Below are positions 10,301-20,960 of a stretch of DNA of 64,000 nucleotides, in pieces. The stretch comes from Fodinibius salinus (GTDB taxonomy: Bacteria > Bacteroidota > Rhodothermia > Balneolales > Balneolaceae). Made by a program: the position numbers and the translations under genes. Position 1 is the first letter of the stretch; each line of letters opens with the position of its first letter. Where the stretch lies: positions 1-64,000 of the forward strand of contig NZ_VNHY01000003.1 of NCBI RefSeq assembly GCF_008124865.1, read 5' to 3'. The notes below the pieces were generated by a model, which saw only the letters and a program-made list of their open reading frames with translations, made no database searches and was not told the origin of the DNA.

Positions 10301-11716
10301 GTTGTATTGAGCCGAGCTGGTGAAGTCAAGATTGTTGATGAAGAAGGTAAAGTACTTACAACCTACAATATTCCCTATGGTTCAGAGCTGCTTATTGAAG
10401 AGGGGGATGAACTCCTCGAAGATATGCCGATCTGTACATGGGATCCGTATAATGCAAATATTTATGCGGAAATTGATGGGACTATTGAGTACAAGGATAT
10501 CATGGAAGATATCACCTTCTCTGAAGAAACTGACACACAAACCGGTCACCGTGAGAAGGTAGTAATTGACTCCAAAGATCGTTCGCTGGTACCTACTTTA
10601 ATGGTTAAAGGCAGTGATGATCGCGTTCGTGAAAAGACGCTACCCGTTGACACTCACATTGTGGTGGATGACGGTGAGGATGTTTCTGCCGGGCAGGTGC
10701 TGGCCAAGATTCCACGTACTACCGGACAGTCAAAGGATATTACAGCCGGTCTGCCGCGTGTAACTGAGCTATTTGAGGCTCGTTCACCGAATGATCCTGC
10801 TGCAGTATCAGAAATTGACGGTATCGTCAGTATGGGTGGTCGCAAGCGCGGTAAGCAGGAAGTTATTGTTGAAAGTAAAGACGGTAAAACAGAAAAAACG
10901 TACCTCATATCACTTTCCAAGCACATCCTTGTGCAGGAAAATGATTATGTGGAAGCGGGTGAACAACTTTCTGACGGAACTATCCCGGCTGAAGAGATTC
11001 TGAATATTCTCGGTCCATATGCGGTACAATCATATCTCGTGAATGAAATTCAGGAGGTTTATCGACTGCAGGGTGTGAAAATTAATGATAAGCACATCGA
11101 GACTATCGTTCGTACGATGATGCAGAAGGTAGAAGTGACTCATTCCGGAGATACGATGTATCTTGAAGGAGATAAAGTAGATCGATTTGAGCTTAATAAT
11201 AAGAATGATGAGCTTATCGGTAAGTACGTTGTCACTGAAACTGGTGGTAGCGATCTCAAGCAAGGTAGTATTCTGGATCGCCGAGAAGTTCGGGAGATCA
11301 ATAACGAGCTTATCAGAGAAGGTGAAGAAGAGATTGAAACGCGTGAAGCTGAGCCGGCTATTTCGAAGCCGATACTGCTTGGTATTACACGTGCGGCTCT
11401 CTCTACTGAAAGCTGGTTGTCTGCTGCTTCATTCCAGGAGACCACAAAGGTTCTTACTCAGGCTTCTATTGAAGCCAAGAAGGATCTATTGAAAGGTCTT
11501 AAAGAAAATGTGATTGTCGGTCATAAAGTACCTGCGGGTACCGGACTGCGAAAATACGATGATCTGATTGTTGGCAAGAAAGAAGAACTGGATGAGGACG
11601 AGCAGGAAGTAGCCAAAGTGTTTAACGAGCTCAGCGGAGCTGGAGAACCCAATGGTGAAGGTGAAGAAGAGGAAGTCTCTGCAACAGAAGCAGATGTTGA
11701 GGAGGATGAATCCTGA
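7364..11716 (+). CDS. rpoC: DNA-directed RNA polymerase subunit beta'
   Basis: The protein is 1450 residues. The N-terminal zinc site reads [20 protein letters not shown]. The catalytic Mg motif NADFDGDQM is near residue 480. The second zinc cluster contains [16 protein letters not shown]. The C-terminus includes [16 protein letters not shown] and ends in an acidic tail of about 30 residues ([18 protein letters not shown]). As for rpoB, the start is TTG, at 7364, with GGAGGT at 7352-7357 in good register. A strong terminator follows 27 bases after the stop. Confidence 0.98.
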   Translation: MPTTNTLTVSKDFDKIGISLSSPETILSRSHGEVLTPETINYRTFKPEMDGLFCEKIFGPVKDYECHCGKYKRIRYKGIICDRCGVEVTRKAVRRERMGHISLTVPVVHIWYFKSLPNKLAYLLGYSSKNLEKIVYYETYVVMNPGVARDLGYKKGDLISEEEYYDIQEQLPEDQWEMEDDNKEKFRAKEGAEAIYELLETQDLDELAYRLRYEARNETSQMRKKKKLKRLQVIESFRAANQHTENRPEWMIQSVIPVIPPELRPLVPLEGGRFATSDLNDLYRRVIIRNNRLKRLVDIKAPDVILRNEKRMLQEAVDSLYDNSRKSNAVRNNNRPLKSLSDMLKGKSGRFRQNLLGKRVDYSGRSVIVVGPDLKMHQCGLPKEMAVELYKPFIIRRLIERGYVKTVKSAKKVVDRRDKVVWEVLENVIEGHPILLNRAPTLHRLGIQAYQPVLIEEKAVQLHPLSCTAFNADFDGDQMAVHLPLSHDAILEASVLMLGSHNILSPANGGPIAVPSQDMVLGIYYLTKMANDQRGEGKTFANLDEVLIAYDRDRLDLHAKINIRIPVTDEDGNEGYEIVKSTTGRVIFNKILPEGIEYVNRTLGKKELRSLIGDIHYEVGTARTAEFLDEMKRLGFNQATTGGLSFSLEDIVIPDEKKELIQNAQDEVSEITDRYEMGFITDNERYNQVIDKWTSTTNRVSESLFESLTEDREGFNPVFMMADSGARGSKEQIRQLGGMRGLMAKPQKSSMQEGNEVIENPILSSFREGLTVLEYFISTHGARKGLADTALKTADAGYLTRRLVDVSQDIIINEKDCGTLRGIKMKALKDNEDVIESLEDRILGRVSLHDIYDPIDDELLCEANQMIDEQVAKSIAETSIEEVEIRSVLTCESEQGVCSKCYGRDLSRGTMVQVGEAVGVIAAQSIGEPGTQLTLRTFHVGGTASRMESESQHKAKFEGTAEFENIRVVEYDDGEEIHDVVLSRAGEVKIVDEEGKVLTTYNIPYGSELLIEEGDELLEDMPICTWDPYNANIYAEIDGTIEYKDIMEDITFSEETDTQTGHREKVVIDSKDRSLVPTLMVKGSDDRVREKTLPVDTHIVVDDGEDVSAGQVLAKIPRTTGQSKDITAGLPRVTELFEARSPNDPAAVSEIDGIVSMGGRKRGKQEVIVESKDGKTEKTYLISLSKHILVQENDYVEAGEQLSDGTIPAEEILNILGPYAVQSYLVNEIQEVYRLQGVKINDKHIETIVRTMMQKVEVTHSGDTMYLEGDKVDRFELNNKNDELIGKYVVTETGGSDLKQGSILDRREVREINNELIREGEEEIETREAEPAISKPILLGITRAALSTESWLSAASFQETTKVLTQASIEAKKDLLKGLKENVIVGHKVPAGTGLRKYDDLIVGKKEELDEDEQEVAKVFNELSGAGEPNGEGEEEEVSATEADVEEDES

Positions 11717-11743
11717 TCGTCTGATATTCTGATTGGTAACTAT

Positions 11744-11786
11744 AAAAAAGGCACTCGGCTTAAAGTCGAGTGCCTTTTTTTCTTTT
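11744..11786 (+). terminator. Rho-independent terminator of the rpl-rpoBC operon
   Basis: GGCACTCG (11750-11757) pairs with CGAGTGCC (11767-11774), flanked by an A run upstream and a seven-T run downstream. It lies 27 bases past the rpoC stop and is a textbook intrinsic terminator. The flanking A and T runs extend the helix. Confidence 0.95.
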
Positions 11787-11819
11787 AGTATATTCTAATA
11801 GCTTTAGGGGGATAAATAA

Positions 11820-11847
11820 AAAAGGAGATCTGAAAAGATCTCCTTTT
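11820..11847 (-). terminator. Terminator of the YtxH-like gene
   Basis: AAAAGGAGATCT, a GAAA loop and AGATCTCCTTTT form a 12-bp perfect stem. Read on the minus strand it is followed by a T-rich stretch, and it lies about 30 bases past the stop of the YtxH-like gene. Because both sides are A/T-rich it may also act on the plus strand as a backup for rpoC. Confidence 0.85.
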
Positions 11848-11875
11848 AACTAATTAAAAATGTATAACTAGATTA

Positions 11876-12205
11876 TTAGGCAGTTCCCTCGGTATCATCA
11901 GCGCCATCGGTTTTTGTATCTTCAATATTGTTCAACAGGTCTTCGGCCTCGTTAATCAAATTTTCTGCACGATCACGTGCATCTTCTACTACCAAATTGC
12001 CTTGTTTTTTGGCTTCAGAAATAGCTTCCTTTTCATCCGACAGCTTATCAATCAAATGGCTAAGTTCATCCATATAATTGCTAAGACGGTATGAAAGTAC
12101 GTCACGGGTGTTACTGCCCTTGTCTGGAGCATATAATAATGCAATAGCTGATCCGACAACAGCTCCGGAAATTAAGCCTAAAGTAAAATCTTTTGACTTA
12201 CTCAT
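11876..12205 (-). CDS. YtxH domain-containing protein
   Basis: This 109-residue protein begins with the YtxH signature, a short glycine-rich membrane segment followed by APDKGS: FTLGLISGAVVGSAIALLYAPDKG (residues 7 to 30). The rest is predicted to form a long charged helix or coiled coil with an acidic C-terminus. Family members are small, stress-associated membrane-anchored proteins of unclear function. It is transcribed alone, towards the rpoC terminator, with its own hairpin terminator. It has no obvious partner. Confidence 0.85.
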   Translation of the reverse strand: MSKSKDFTLGLISGAVVGSAIALLYAPDKGSNTRDVLSYRLSNYMDELSHLIDKLSDEKEAISEAKKQGNLVVEDARDRAENLINEAEDLLNNIEDTKTDGADDTEGTA

Positions 12206-12327
12206 AATTGTTTAACGCCTCCTGCAGTCTTGTAATTGATTGGTTAATTTTAATCAAAGTCTGTATAAATATAACGATTAAACTGTGAATTTAATATGTG
12301 ATTTATTCAAATAATTTAAAGCTATAT

Positions 12328-15300
12328 TTAGTTTTTCAAAGTCTTCAGATGGTCTTTGATTGCTTTCCTTCGTTTTTTACTGATACCCATGATGAAAACT
12401 GGTAAAATATAGAGTGTCAAAATAGAGCCGAAGAAAAGACCGCCAATAACAGCTCGTGCCAGAGGCGCCCAAATTTCAGCACCTGTACCTATGCTTAGTG
12501 ACAATGGAATCATTGAACAGATAGTGGTAAGAGCAGTAAGCAGAATGGGACGCAATCTCCGTTTACACGCCTCAATAACGTTGTTAAACAGCGAATCGGA
12601 GTGCTCATTATGTTTGGTGTATAAGTGCATATAGTCCACCAATACAATACCATTATTTACAATAATACCCACCAGCATGAACATGCCGATATAAGCAGTA
12701 GCACTTAACGGAGTCTGTAAAATCCATAGGCCGGCGAGTGCACCAAAGAATGCCAGGGGAATAGAAAACCAGATGATGAACGGATCCCGAAAGTTTTCAA
12801 ATAGCGAAGCCATAATCATATACGTTAACAAAACGGCAAATAAAAGAGTCCAGAGGACTTCGTTGGACCCTTCCTGGGAGTCGCTCGTACCCCCTGTAAA
12901 TTCATACCGATAACCTTCCGGCAGAACAATCTGTTCTTTGATGATATCAGTAATCTTTTGACGGTATTCAAAAGCATTGCCGTCCACTTCTACACTGACG
13001 TCTAGAATGGTTTCACCGTCACGCCGGTTAATAGAATTTACGCCCTTTGCACTTTCGAACCTACCCAAAGCAGTGACAGGTACGCGCTGAGAGTCGGTCT
13101 TAATAAGTTCAAGATCAAAAAGTTGTTCGCGATTTGTAAGAGATTTTTTAGATGTCCGGACTTCTATGGGAACTTCTTTACCCTGCTGACGTAGAAAACC
13201 AACACGTGTACCTTGTACCTGAGATTTAAGAGAGCGGGCAACTTCGTTTAATGAGCTACCCATACGACTTATGCGTTGTCTGTTGACTTGGTAATGTAGC
13301 TCGGGCGTGGGTTCAGTCCAACCATTATCTACTGAAATAACCTTAGAATCTTTGAGTAGGGTCTGTCTGATTTTATCAGAAATAGCCTGTAATACCTCAA
13401 TATCAGGTCCTACTAAGCTTAGCGTTATGCCGCTGCCGAATGAACGACCTCCGCCTTGACCGCGAATATTTACTTCTACGCCCGGTGATGATAGTTCTTG
13501 GCGTAGCTGGGCAGAAAACTTATTGGTAGAGATATTTCGCTTTTCGAGATCAACAAGGTTAACGGTAATTTCTCCTTCATTGGTACGTTGGTTAAAACCA
13601 CTTTGGCCAATTTGGGTGATAACCGTTTTGACAGGTTCCTTATTTTTTATTTCTTCGCTAAAGTCGCGCATCACTTGTGCTGTTTTAACCAGTTTAGTTC
13701 CCGTGGGCAATTCAATACTGATAGACACCCGACCGGAATCAGACTGGGGAAAAAAGTTTGAGTCCAGGTTCTGGAAAAGCGTGTATGAGCCTCCCAGAAT
13801 TAGCATGACGAAGACAACGGCAGTCCATTTGTGAAACATCACCCAGCGAAGTGTATCTTCGTACCAATTTTCTAACTTTTGTAGTGCCCCGGATGACGAA
13901 CTTTTTCCCTGGAACTTATTTTCATTCAGGAATAGCAGTACCATGACTGGCACTAAAATGATAGAAGCAATAAATGAGATGCCTACAGAAATACTTATAG
14001 TGAGAGCAAACTGGGAGAAAAACTGTCCCTGAATTCCAGACAATCCAATAATTGGAATAAATACACCCAGCGTGGTAAGAGTGGCCCCGAGGAGTGCTCC
14101 GATGACCTCATTTGTTCCTTCAAGAGCAGCTTCCATTTTGGGTAGTCCTTCTTCAAGCTTGCGGGCAATACTTTCGGATACCACAATAGCATTGTCAACA
14201 AGAAGGCCAATTGCCAGTGCGAGGGCAGTGATAGTAAGAATATTAAGTGTAAGTCCTGCCGCGTACATGGCAGCAAAACTAGCCGTGACTGATACAGGAA
14301 TACTGGAGGCTACAACTAGAGAGATCCGCCATCCGCCGAGAAAGATAAGTAAAACTATGATTACAACGACAAGAGCCGCGAGGGCAGATTGGGTAAGATT
14401 AGAAATAGAATTTTCTACATTGTCACCATCATTTGTCAAAACTTCTAGGCTTACCCCATCAGGTAAATTAGTGTTAATGTTATTAAGTTGTTCTACGACC
14501 GCAGAGGTTACATCCAGTGTGTTGGCATCGGACTTTTTTTGGACTCCTATGGATACACTGTTCTTACCGTTAATTTCGACAAGAGTGTTAATTTCGGCAA
14601 AACTATCTTCTACTTCAGCTACGTCTTTCATTCGAATGGGAACGCCATTTTCACTCTTTTTAATAATCGTTTGGCTTATTTCATCCACATCTTGGTACAT
14701 CGATTGTGCACGTACACTGTAGCTGTTTTTGCCAGTACGGATATCACCCACTGGAACTTGTACATTGTTAGAACGTAATACTGATTCAATATCGGAGGGC
14801 ACCAAGTTGTGCTGTGCTAATGACATCGGATCGACATTGATGAATATCTTCCGTTCTAGACCACCGCGGGTATCGGCTGATGCTACGCCCGGCAGTCGTT
14901 CAATGCGTGGTTCAATAAAATCAATGCCAAGTTGCCGCAGTTTATCAAGCCCCTGATTTTCAGCTTTAAGGCTAAGACGCATGATGGGGAACTGTTCAGG
15001 ATCAAACTGGAAAATAATGGGCTCTGAGGCTTCTTCAGGCAGATTGTTACGAATACGGGACATTTCTTCACGCACTTTTAATTCAGTACGACGGATATCC
15101 GTCCCTTCCTGTAACCGAAGTATAATAAAAGCACTTCCTTTGCTGATGTTGCTTTCCAGCTCGTCAATTCCCTCAATGGAAGACACCGCTCCTTCAATAG
15201 GTTCTACCACCAAATTTTGCATGTCCTTGGGAGCCACATTGCCATAAGTGGTTTGTACGGCAAGGATGGGGATATTAAAGGATGGGTACAGTGTAATCTT

Positions 15301-15405
15301 AAGATTGGAAAGCGAGAAAATCCCGAATCCTATGACTACCAGTGTAACCATAATGACACTGATAGGTCTGTTTAAAATACGTTCGGCTATTGAAAACTTT
15401 TTCAT
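12328..15405 (-). CDS. RND efflux pump inner-membrane protein (second pump of the operon)
   Basis: About 1025 residues with the AcrB/HAE plan: TM1 (about 12-30), a large periplasmic porter loop, TM2-6, a second loop, and TM7-12. TM4 carries GLLVDNAIVVSES near residue 400, so one Asp of the usual Asp-Asp pair is Asn, as in several RND subfamilies. The pump would export small molecules by proton motive force. The start ATG at 15405 is preferred to a TTG at 15417, which sits closer to an AGAAGG. It follows another RND gene with a gap of 12 bases or less, so they are co-transcribed. Confidence 0.93.
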   Translation of the reverse strand: MKKFSIAERILNRPISVIMVTLVVIGFGIFSLSNLKITLYPSFNIPILAVQTTYGNVAPKDMQNLVVEPIEGAVSSIEGIDELESNISKGSAFIILRLQEGTDIRRTELKVREEMSRIRNNLPEEASEPIIFQFDPEQFPIMRLSLKAENQGLDKLRQLGIDFIEPRIERLPGVASADTRGGLERKIFINVDPMSLAQHNLVPSDIESVLRSNNVQVPVGDIRTGKNSYSVRAQSMYQDVDEISQTIIKKSENGVPIRMKDVAEVEDSFAEINTLVEINGKNSVSIGVQKKSDANTLDVTSAVVEQLNNINTNLPDGVSLEVLTNDGDNVENSISNLTQSALAALVVVIIVLLIFLGGWRISLVVASSIPVSVTASFAAMYAAGLTLNILTITALALAIGLLVDNAIVVSESIARKLEEGLPKMEAALEGTNEVIGALLGATLTTLGVFIPIIGLSGIQGQFFSQFALTISISVGISFIASIILVPVMVLLFLNENKFQGKSSSSGALQKLENWYEDTLRWVMFHKWTAVVFVMLILGGSYTLFQNLDSNFFPQSDSGRVSISIELPTGTKLVKTAQVMRDFSEEIKNKEPVKTVITQIGQSGFNQRTNEGEITVNLVDLEKRNISTNKFSAQLRQELSSPGVEVNIRGQGGGRSFGSGITLSLVGPDIEVLQAISDKIRQTLLKDSKVISVDNGWTEPTPELHYQVNRQRISRMGSSLNEVARSLKSQVQGTRVGFLRQQGKEVPIEVRTSKKSLTNREQLFDLELIKTDSQRVPVTALGRFESAKGVNSINRRDGETILDVSVEVDGNAFEYRQKITDIIKEQIVLPEGYRYEFTGGTSDSQEGSNEVLWTLLFAVLLTYMIMASLFENFRDPFIIWFSIPLAFFGALAGLWILQTPLSATAYIGMFMLVGIIVNNGIVLVDYMHLYTKHNEHSDSLFNNVIEACKRRLRPILLTALTTICSMIPLSLSIGTGAEIWAPLARAVIGGLFFGSILTLYILPVFIMGISKKRRKAIKDHLKTLKN

Positions 15406-15417
15406 AGCTGTGTTCAA

Positions 15418-18400
15418 TTAACCTTCTGGTTGTGCAATTGGATCTTGTTTGTGAACCGCATCGAAGCCGAAGTTCTCGACCATAGCATTAATTAGTTTAT
15501 ATAGGCAAGGTACCACAAATAACATCAGCAGTGTTGACATGGTGAGTCCACCGATAACGGTACGTGCCATGGGGCTCCATGTTTCTGATCCCGAGCCGAG
15601 TTCAAGTGCCAGCGGTACCATCGATAGGATAGTTGTAAAAGCAGTCATCAAAATAGGGCGCAGCCTGCGCGTAGCTCCTTCTACAATGGCCTCATGCCGT
15701 GAATAATTGCGGGCCTGCAGAATCTTTATGTAGTCAATCATTACAATACCGTTATTTACAACAATGCCCGAGAGCAAAATAAGTCCAACCAATGAGGTAA
15801 CACTGATGGCAGTGCCAGTTCCCCAGAGCATCAGTATAACCCCAGTAAGAGCAAGTGGAATAGTAAGAATGATAATAAATGGTTCAACCAGGCTTTCGAA
15901 CTGTGATGCCATTACCATATAGGTGAGAATACCGGCAATGATAAATGCGATAAACAAAAAGTTGAATGAATCTTGTTGATCTTCGGCCGAGCCACTGATT
16001 TCATATCGATATCCTTCCGGCCAGTTGATCTGTTCCAGCTGCTGTCGTGCCCGGCTGCTGGCTGTTTTCAAGTCAACGCCGGAAAGATCGGCTGATACTT
16101 CGGTTACCCGTTCTTGGTTGATGCGCAGAATGTTTGTGGGGCCGCTATATCGTTCAATAGTAGCTAGGCTAGAAAGGGGAACCCAGTTGTCGTTTGGTGT
16201 CTGTATCTGTAGGCTCCGAAGAGCTTGGACGCTGGCCTTATCATTTTGTTCGAGCTGTACAAGTACTTCAAATTCAATACCCTGATCCACATAATTAGTT
16301 GCTAAATTGCCTTTGACAGCATTACTGATAGCAGTGGCGACATCAGAGGTGGACATTCCCAGCCGCGAGATTCGTTCCCTATCCATGGTTACGCGTAGTT
16401 CGGGCCGCCCTTGGTCGGCAGTACTGAAAACATTTACAATACCTTCCAGTTCGCGAAGATCTTTTTTAATACCTTTTGCAAGTTGTTCTTTTACTTGATG
16501 TTCATAGCCGTAAAGCTGGACGACAAGGCCACTTTCTCCCTCAGGTCTAAGTGGATCTTGTTGCACCTCTTTTATATTTGTTCCTGCTACGGTCTCCAGC
16601 TGGTCTAATAAGGAAGATACAATTTGGGATTCGCTGCGCTGCCGCTGATCTTGAGCAATAAGTTCAACTCGTATAGTTCCCTGATAACCGCCAGGGTTAT
16701 CAGCTCCCTCAATGCCTTCTTTATCTCCAAAATCGGCAACGATCAGTTCGGCCTCTGGTACTTCTTTGTCAACGATAGATTCTACTTGTTTAATGGATCG
16801 CCCCAGTTCAAACAGACTTACGCCGGGTTCGCGCTGTATATCCAGAATAAAGGAATTGTCATCCACTGTTGGGAAAAACTCGCCGCCTAAAACATTGAAC
16901 AGTGGTAAGGTGATAAGAAATAGTACCAGCGCAGATATTACTACTTTACCGCTATTGTTAAGTAATTGGTCAATCCTTTTAGAATAGGCCTTTTCAATAC
17001 CCACTAGAAAATTATCCAGCGCAGGACCTACTTTATTGCTGAAAAACCAGCCGGCTTTTCGTTTTGCAACCCTAAAAATCCAGTAGATAGGATAGACAAT
17101 AACGCCGAGAAGAAGCAGAGGGGCAATGCCAATTCGTTTCCAGATGTTGCCCCGGCTCCAGTCCAGCAGTCTCTTTAGGTATATATCTTTTTCTTCTTTT
17201 TCTTCTTCAGTATCCAATAAAATAGAGCTCATCATTGGGATGAGTGAGAGGGCAACGAGAGAAGAGACAATAAGGGCAAATGAAATGGTCAGTGCTAGGT
17301 CACGGAATAAAAATCCGGCGATGCCGGGTACAAATAGTATGGGAATAAAAACGACCAGAGTAGTGAGCGTAGAAATGACCACTGGCACAGCTACCTCTTG
17401 AGCCCCGAAAATAGAGGCTTCCTTGCGGTTGTGTCCCTCTTCTTTAAAGCGAAAAATGTTTTCGAGGACTACTACGGCATCATCTACAACCATACCTACG
17501 GCAAGGGTAAGTCCCGACAGCGAAATGATATTGAGGCTCAGGTTGGTCCAGTCCATGATGCTGAAGGTAGATATTATAGATACTGGAATAGAAATAGCAA
17601 TAATAAGCGCAGAGCGTCCACTATGCAGAAAGGCCAGCAAAATAAGAATCACAAGTATTACCGCCTGCAGGCCGGTCCACAGTAGATTGTTAATAGAGCT
17701 TTGAATAAAATTTGCCTTGTTGGTAAGCACATCTACCGAAACATCACCCGGCAGTATATCTTGCATGGTATCAAGCTGTCCGGTTACGCCATTAGCCGTC
17801 GTTACCACATTAGCATCGCTTTGCCGATATACATTGACGATAACACCTTCTTTTCCATTTACATGCACGTTGCCAATAGGCTGTGCTATACCGTCTTCAA
17901 CGGTTGCCACATCATTAAGGCGTACCGGATTACCATCTTGCTGGGCGATAATGGTATTGCGAATTTGATCAACATTCTTGAATTCACCGATAGTACGCAG
18001 TGAGTAAATTGTACGCCCCTCTATAAGTTCACCAGCGGGTACCTGGATGTTTTCGGCCTGCAGTTTACTGGCAATGGTGCCAATAGTGAGGCCGTACGTT
18101 CGCATCTGTTCGTTACTGATATCAATATTAATCTGCCGTTCATAACCGCCGGCCGTTTCGCTTGAGGCTACGCCTTCTATTCGTTCCAGCTGCTGCTCCA
18201 GATCTTGTTTTGCAATGGTACGCAACTCCCGGGGACTCTGAGTATCAGAGGTAAGAGTAAGGACCATGACTGGTTCTTGATTAGGGTCATACGAAAAAAC
18301 AATAGGCTGCTCGGCATCATCAGGAATGGTTCGGCGTACAAAATCGAGTTCTTTACGAACATCTGATTCTGCCTGGTACAGATTGGTTCCCCAGTTAAAT

Positions 18401-18684
18401 CTCAATTTGATAACTGAAGCTCCCTGTTTTGAAGATGACTGGACTTCGCGCACACCGCTTATGCTGCCCACCTGTTCCTCAATGGGACGTGTAACGAGCG
18501 TTTCCATATCGCCCGGGGCTACACCTTCGTAGGTAGTATAAACGGTGATAGTGGGGAAAGAGACATCCGGATAGAGGTTTAACCGCAAATTGGAAAGTCC
18601 AAACAACCCAAATCCAATTACGATCAGGCTGGTCATGAAAAATGTAACCGGTCGTTCAACCGCCTTTTTTGCTAAAGCTTTCAT
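15418..18684 (-). CDS. RND efflux pump inner-membrane protein (first pump of the operon)
   Basis: The 1088-residue RND transporter has TM4 motif VGMVVDDAVVVLENIF with both proton-relay Asp residues (near residue 405). Compared with its neighbour it is about 60 residues longer. The extra length lies between TM6 and TM7, where a hydrophobic stretch (IGIAPLLLLGVIVYPIYWIF) sits in an otherwise basic cytoplasmic segment. It lies 14 bases downstream of the adaptor gene. The two pump subunits could form a heteromeric pump, as in MdtBC, or two separate pumps; the sequence does not decide. Confidence 0.93.
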   Translation of the reverse strand: MKALAKKAVERPVTFFMTSLIVIGFGLFGLSNLRLNLYPDVSFPTITVYTTYEGVAPGDMETLVTRPIEEQVGSISGVREVQSSSKQGASVIKLRFNWGTNLYQAESDVRKELDFVRRTIPDDAEQPIVFSYDPNQEPVMVLTLTSDTQSPRELRTIAKQDLEQQLERIEGVASSETAGGYERQINIDISNEQMRTYGLTIGTIASKLQAENIQVPAGELIEGRTIYSLRTIGEFKNVDQIRNTIIAQQDGNPVRLNDVATVEDGIAQPIGNVHVNGKEGVIVNVYRQSDANVVTTANGVTGQLDTMQDILPGDVSVDVLTNKANFIQSSINNLLWTGLQAVILVILILLAFLHSGRSALIIAISIPVSIISTFSIMDWTNLSLNIISLSGLTLAVGMVVDDAVVVLENIFRFKEEGHNRKEASIFGAQEVAVPVVISTLTTLVVFIPILFVPGIAGFLFRDLALTISFALIVSSLVALSLIPMMSSILLDTEEEKEEKDIYLKRLLDWSRGNIWKRIGIAPLLLLGVIVYPIYWIFRVAKRKAGWFFSNKVGPALDNFLVGIEKAYSKRIDQLLNNSGKVVISALVLFLITLPLFNVLGGEFFPTVDDNSFILDIQREPGVSLFELGRSIKQVESIVDKEVPEAELIVADFGDKEGIEGADNPGGYQGTIRVELIAQDQRQRSESQIVSSLLDQLETVAGTNIKEVQQDPLRPEGESGLVVQLYGYEHQVKEQLAKGIKKDLRELEGIVNVFSTADQGRPELRVTMDRERISRLGMSTSDVATAISNAVKGNLATNYVDQGIEFEVLVQLEQNDKASVQALRSLQIQTPNDNWVPLSSLATIERYSGPTNILRINQERVTEVSADLSGVDLKTASSRARQQLEQINWPEGYRYEISGSAEDQQDSFNFLFIAFIIAGILTYMVMASQFESLVEPFIIILTIPLALTGVILMLWGTGTAISVTSLVGLILLSGIVVNNGIVMIDYIKILQARNYSRHEAIVEGATRRLRPILMTAFTTILSMVPLALELGSGSETWSPMARTVIGGLTMSTLLMLFVVPCLYKLINAMVENFGFDAVHKQDPIAQPEG

Positions 18685-18698
18685 AAATAAATAAGTAG

Positions 18699-19946
18699 TT
18701 AGGAGGTTGCGCTTGTATCTTGGGAGACGGAGTCAGCTTGTTGATCTTTCATATCTTGAATCGGGACTTCTTCCTTCGAAGAGGGCTGAAAATTTTCGGG
18801 ATCAGCAATACGCACCTTTGTGCTGTCTGTAAGGTCAGATTGCCCGGTGATGACAATTTCATCGCCTGCGTTAATGCCACTTGCTATCTCCACACTGTTA
18901 CCTTGTTGAATACCTAACTCAACCTTACGTTCAAAGGCAATACTATCTCCCTGAACTACAAAAACTGAGTAGCTGCGTTGCAGCTGAATGGAGTTTGATT
19001 CGGGTTCGATAAGGGTTTGTACGTTTTCTACGAGAGCAGCTCTGGGAATGACGGGCGTATCATTATGTGTTTCTACATCAATAATTGATTCCACAAGCAC
19101 ACCTTGATAAATGGAGTTACCGCGCTCGGTTAAACTAATTCTTACTTCTCCAAGTCCGGTATTGGCATCCAGACGCGGACTTTTTTGGGTCACGCGCCCC
19201 CGCCCGCTGATATCAGATTGGTTGGAAACGCGAAAATTGACCGGCTGACCAATTTCTACTTCTTTCCATTCCTCAAATGGCACATGTACTCGGGCTTGAT
19301 ATCCGATTAGATTAGCTATTTCAAAAGCTGTTTGGCCAGTAGTGGCAACATCGCCCTCTGAGATCTTTCGGCTGAGTACCGTTCCATAAACCGGAGAAGA
19401 AATCTTTGTATTATTTAAGTTTTCTCGACTTTCGGTCAAATTAGCTTTCGACGATTCCAGTTGGGCTTTACTATTTTGAAAAGTGGCTTTGGCATTGTCA
19501 AATTCTGTAGCGCTTATTAAATCCTTTTTATAAAGTTCTTTTTGCCGTTGAAATTGCAAGCTGTCTCTTACATATGCTGATCGGTTTTGTTCAAGTTGCG
19601 ACTGGGCCTGCTTGTATTGATCTCGATAGGTAGCATCATAAACTTTAGCCAGCACTTCTCCCTGTTGTACTGTATCACCCAGCTCGGCATGAATTTCGAC
19701 AACGCGATTTGAAACCTGTGGTGTTACTTGTACAATTTCTTGTGCCCGTATATTTCCGAATGATTTTATTTGTTGAGAGATGTTTTGGGCAGAAACGGTG
19801 ATAGTTTCTACGCTGGTGGGAGGATCCTCTTGTTTATTTTGCCCCGACCAGTTAGAGCGTGAAGATTCGCCAGAACCGCCGCTGCATGCTTGTAAAACAA
19901 TAATTAATGACAATACTGAAAGTAAAGATAGATTTTTCACGTTCAT
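18699..19946 (-). CDS. RND efflux periplasmic adaptor (membrane fusion lipoprotein)
   Basis: An HlyD/AcrA-type adaptor of 415 residues from the preferred start at 19946. That start gives a lipoprotein signal, MNVKNLSLLSVLSLIIVLQAC, with lipobox LQAC. An in-frame start at 20009 would place 21 residues before it. Then come a biotinyl-lipoyl-like half, a long coiled-coil hairpin rich in Gln, Lys and Ser, the second lipoyl half (SSPVYGTVLSRKISEGD) and beta-barrel domains. It is first in the operon with two RND pumps. No TolC-like outer-membrane channel is encoded here. Confidence 0.92.
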   Translation of the reverse strand: MNVKNLSLLSVLSLIIVLQACSGGSGESSRSNWSGQNKQEDPPTSVETITVSAQNISQQIKSFGNIRAQEIVQVTPQVSNRVVEIHAELGDTVQQGEVLAKVYDATYRDQYKQAQSQLEQNRSAYVRDSLQFQRQKELYKKDLISATEFDNAKATFQNSKAQLESSKANLTESRENLNNTKISSPVYGTVLSRKISEGDVATTGQTAFEIANLIGYQARVHVPFEEWKEVEIGQPVNFRVSNQSDISGRGRVTQKSPRLDANTGLGEVRISLTERGNSIYQGVLVESIIDVETHNDTPVIPRAALVENVQTLIEPESNSIQLQRSYSVFVVQGDSIAFERKVELGIQQGNSVEIASGINAGDEIVITGQSDLTDSTKVRIADPENFQPSSKEEVPIQDMKDQQADSVSQDTSATS

Positions 19947-20127
19947 AGAGTTTGATGATGAATTTTTAGGCAACAACATACCTACGAATGTCAGAAGTAA
20001 ATGATTCACTTAATCCAAAGAAAAATTAAACTTAATGATTTTTAACAAGATTAAACGTCGAAGTTAGATTTTAAAAAAGATCATTAAGGTAGTTGGGTTT
20101 AAGAAAGGCGAAGAAAATTTCTTATTT

Positions 20128-20135
20128 TAGATTTG
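20128..20135 (+). promoter_or_regulatory. Possible Bacteroidetes-type -7 element for transaldolase
   Basis: TAGATTTG fits the TAnnTTTG -7 consensus of the Bacteroidetes primary sigma factor and lies 29 bases before the preferred ATG. No TTG -33 element was found at the right distance, so support is weak. Confidence 0.25.
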
Positions 20136-20164
20136 AACAAAAACACAATTCTATACTGCTGAAT

Positions 20165-20827
20165 ATGAAATTTTTTATTGATACTGCCGACCTTGATGAA
20201 ATTCAGGAAGCTCATGATCTGGGTGTTCTGGATGGAGTAACAACAAATCCCAGTTTATGTGCCAAAATTGGTGTGGCGGACTTTGAAGGACACATTGCTA
20301 AAATTTGCAATATGGTTGACGGTGATGTTTCTGCCGAAGTTGTTTCCACGGAATATGATGAAATTATGGCTGAAGCCCGTGGCCTTGCTGATATTGCAGA
20401 TAACGTGGTGGTTAAGGTTCCGCTTATCAAAGAGGGTATCAAGGCTATCCGCAGTCTTTCGGATGAGGGTATTCGTACGAACTGTACGCTCTGTTTTTCT
20501 GCCACGCAGGCATTACTGGCTGCCAAAGCAGGTGCTACCTATATTTCTCCGTTCATTGGTCGTCTTGATGACATCTCTGATGACGGTATTCAACTTATCA
20601 AAGATGTAGTTACTATCTACGATAATTATGGTTTTGATACAGAGATACTGGCGGCAAGCATTCGTCACCCTATGCATGTTCTTGAATCTGCCCGTCTTGG
20701 TGCTGATGTTGCTACAATGCCTCTCAAAGTGATCGATCAGCTGTTGCACCATCCCAAAACTGACAGTGGACTTGAGCGCTTTCTGAACGACTGGGAGACC
20801 TTGCAGGGAGAACTCGAGAATAAGTAG
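20165..20827 (+). CDS. tal: Transaldolase, TalC/FSA-like family
   Basis: From ATG 20165 the protein is 220 residues starting [10 protein letters not shown], exactly the family start. An in-frame start at 20093 would add 24 unlikely residues. The short transaldolase/fructose-6-phosphate aldolase signature is present: GVTTNPSL, then VVVKVPL with the Schiff-base Lys, then [20 protein letters not shown] and SPFIGRLDD. It interconverts sedoheptulose-7-P and glyceraldehyde-3-P with erythrose-4-P and fructose-6-P in the non-oxidative pentose phosphate pathway. It stands alone. Confidence 0.95.
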   Translation: MKFFIDTADLDEIQEAHDLGVLDGVTTNPSLCAKIGVADFEGHIAKICNMVDGDVSAEVVSTEYDEIMAEARGLADIADNVVVKVPLIKEGIKAIRSLSDEGIRTNCTLCFSATQALLAAKAGATYISPFIGRLDDISDDGIQLIKDVVTIYDNYGFDTEILAASIRHPMHVLESARLGADVATMPLKVIDQLLHHPKTDSGLERFLNDWETLQGELENK

Positions 20828-20840
20828 AATACCTGTTAAA

Positions 20841-20890
20841 AGACCATTCAAATTTTGTGATCGTTACTGCGAACGATCACAAAGTGGTCT
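20841..20890. repeat. Nested inverted repeat downstream of transaldolase
   Basis: TTTGTGATCGTT (20854-20865) and AACGATCACAAA (20872-20883) form a perfect 12-bp stem with a 6-nt loop. It is enclosed by AGACCA (20841-20846) and TGGTCT (20885-20890). There is no T tract on either strand, so it is not a canonical terminator. It could be a protein-binding dyad or an RNA processing or stability hairpin. Confidence 0.6.
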
Positions 20891-20960
20891 GGAAAACCAA
20901 GATAAATTTATACAGTATCTCAAAATTGGATGTTTGAGATAGCGAGTTTAATAATGGGTT

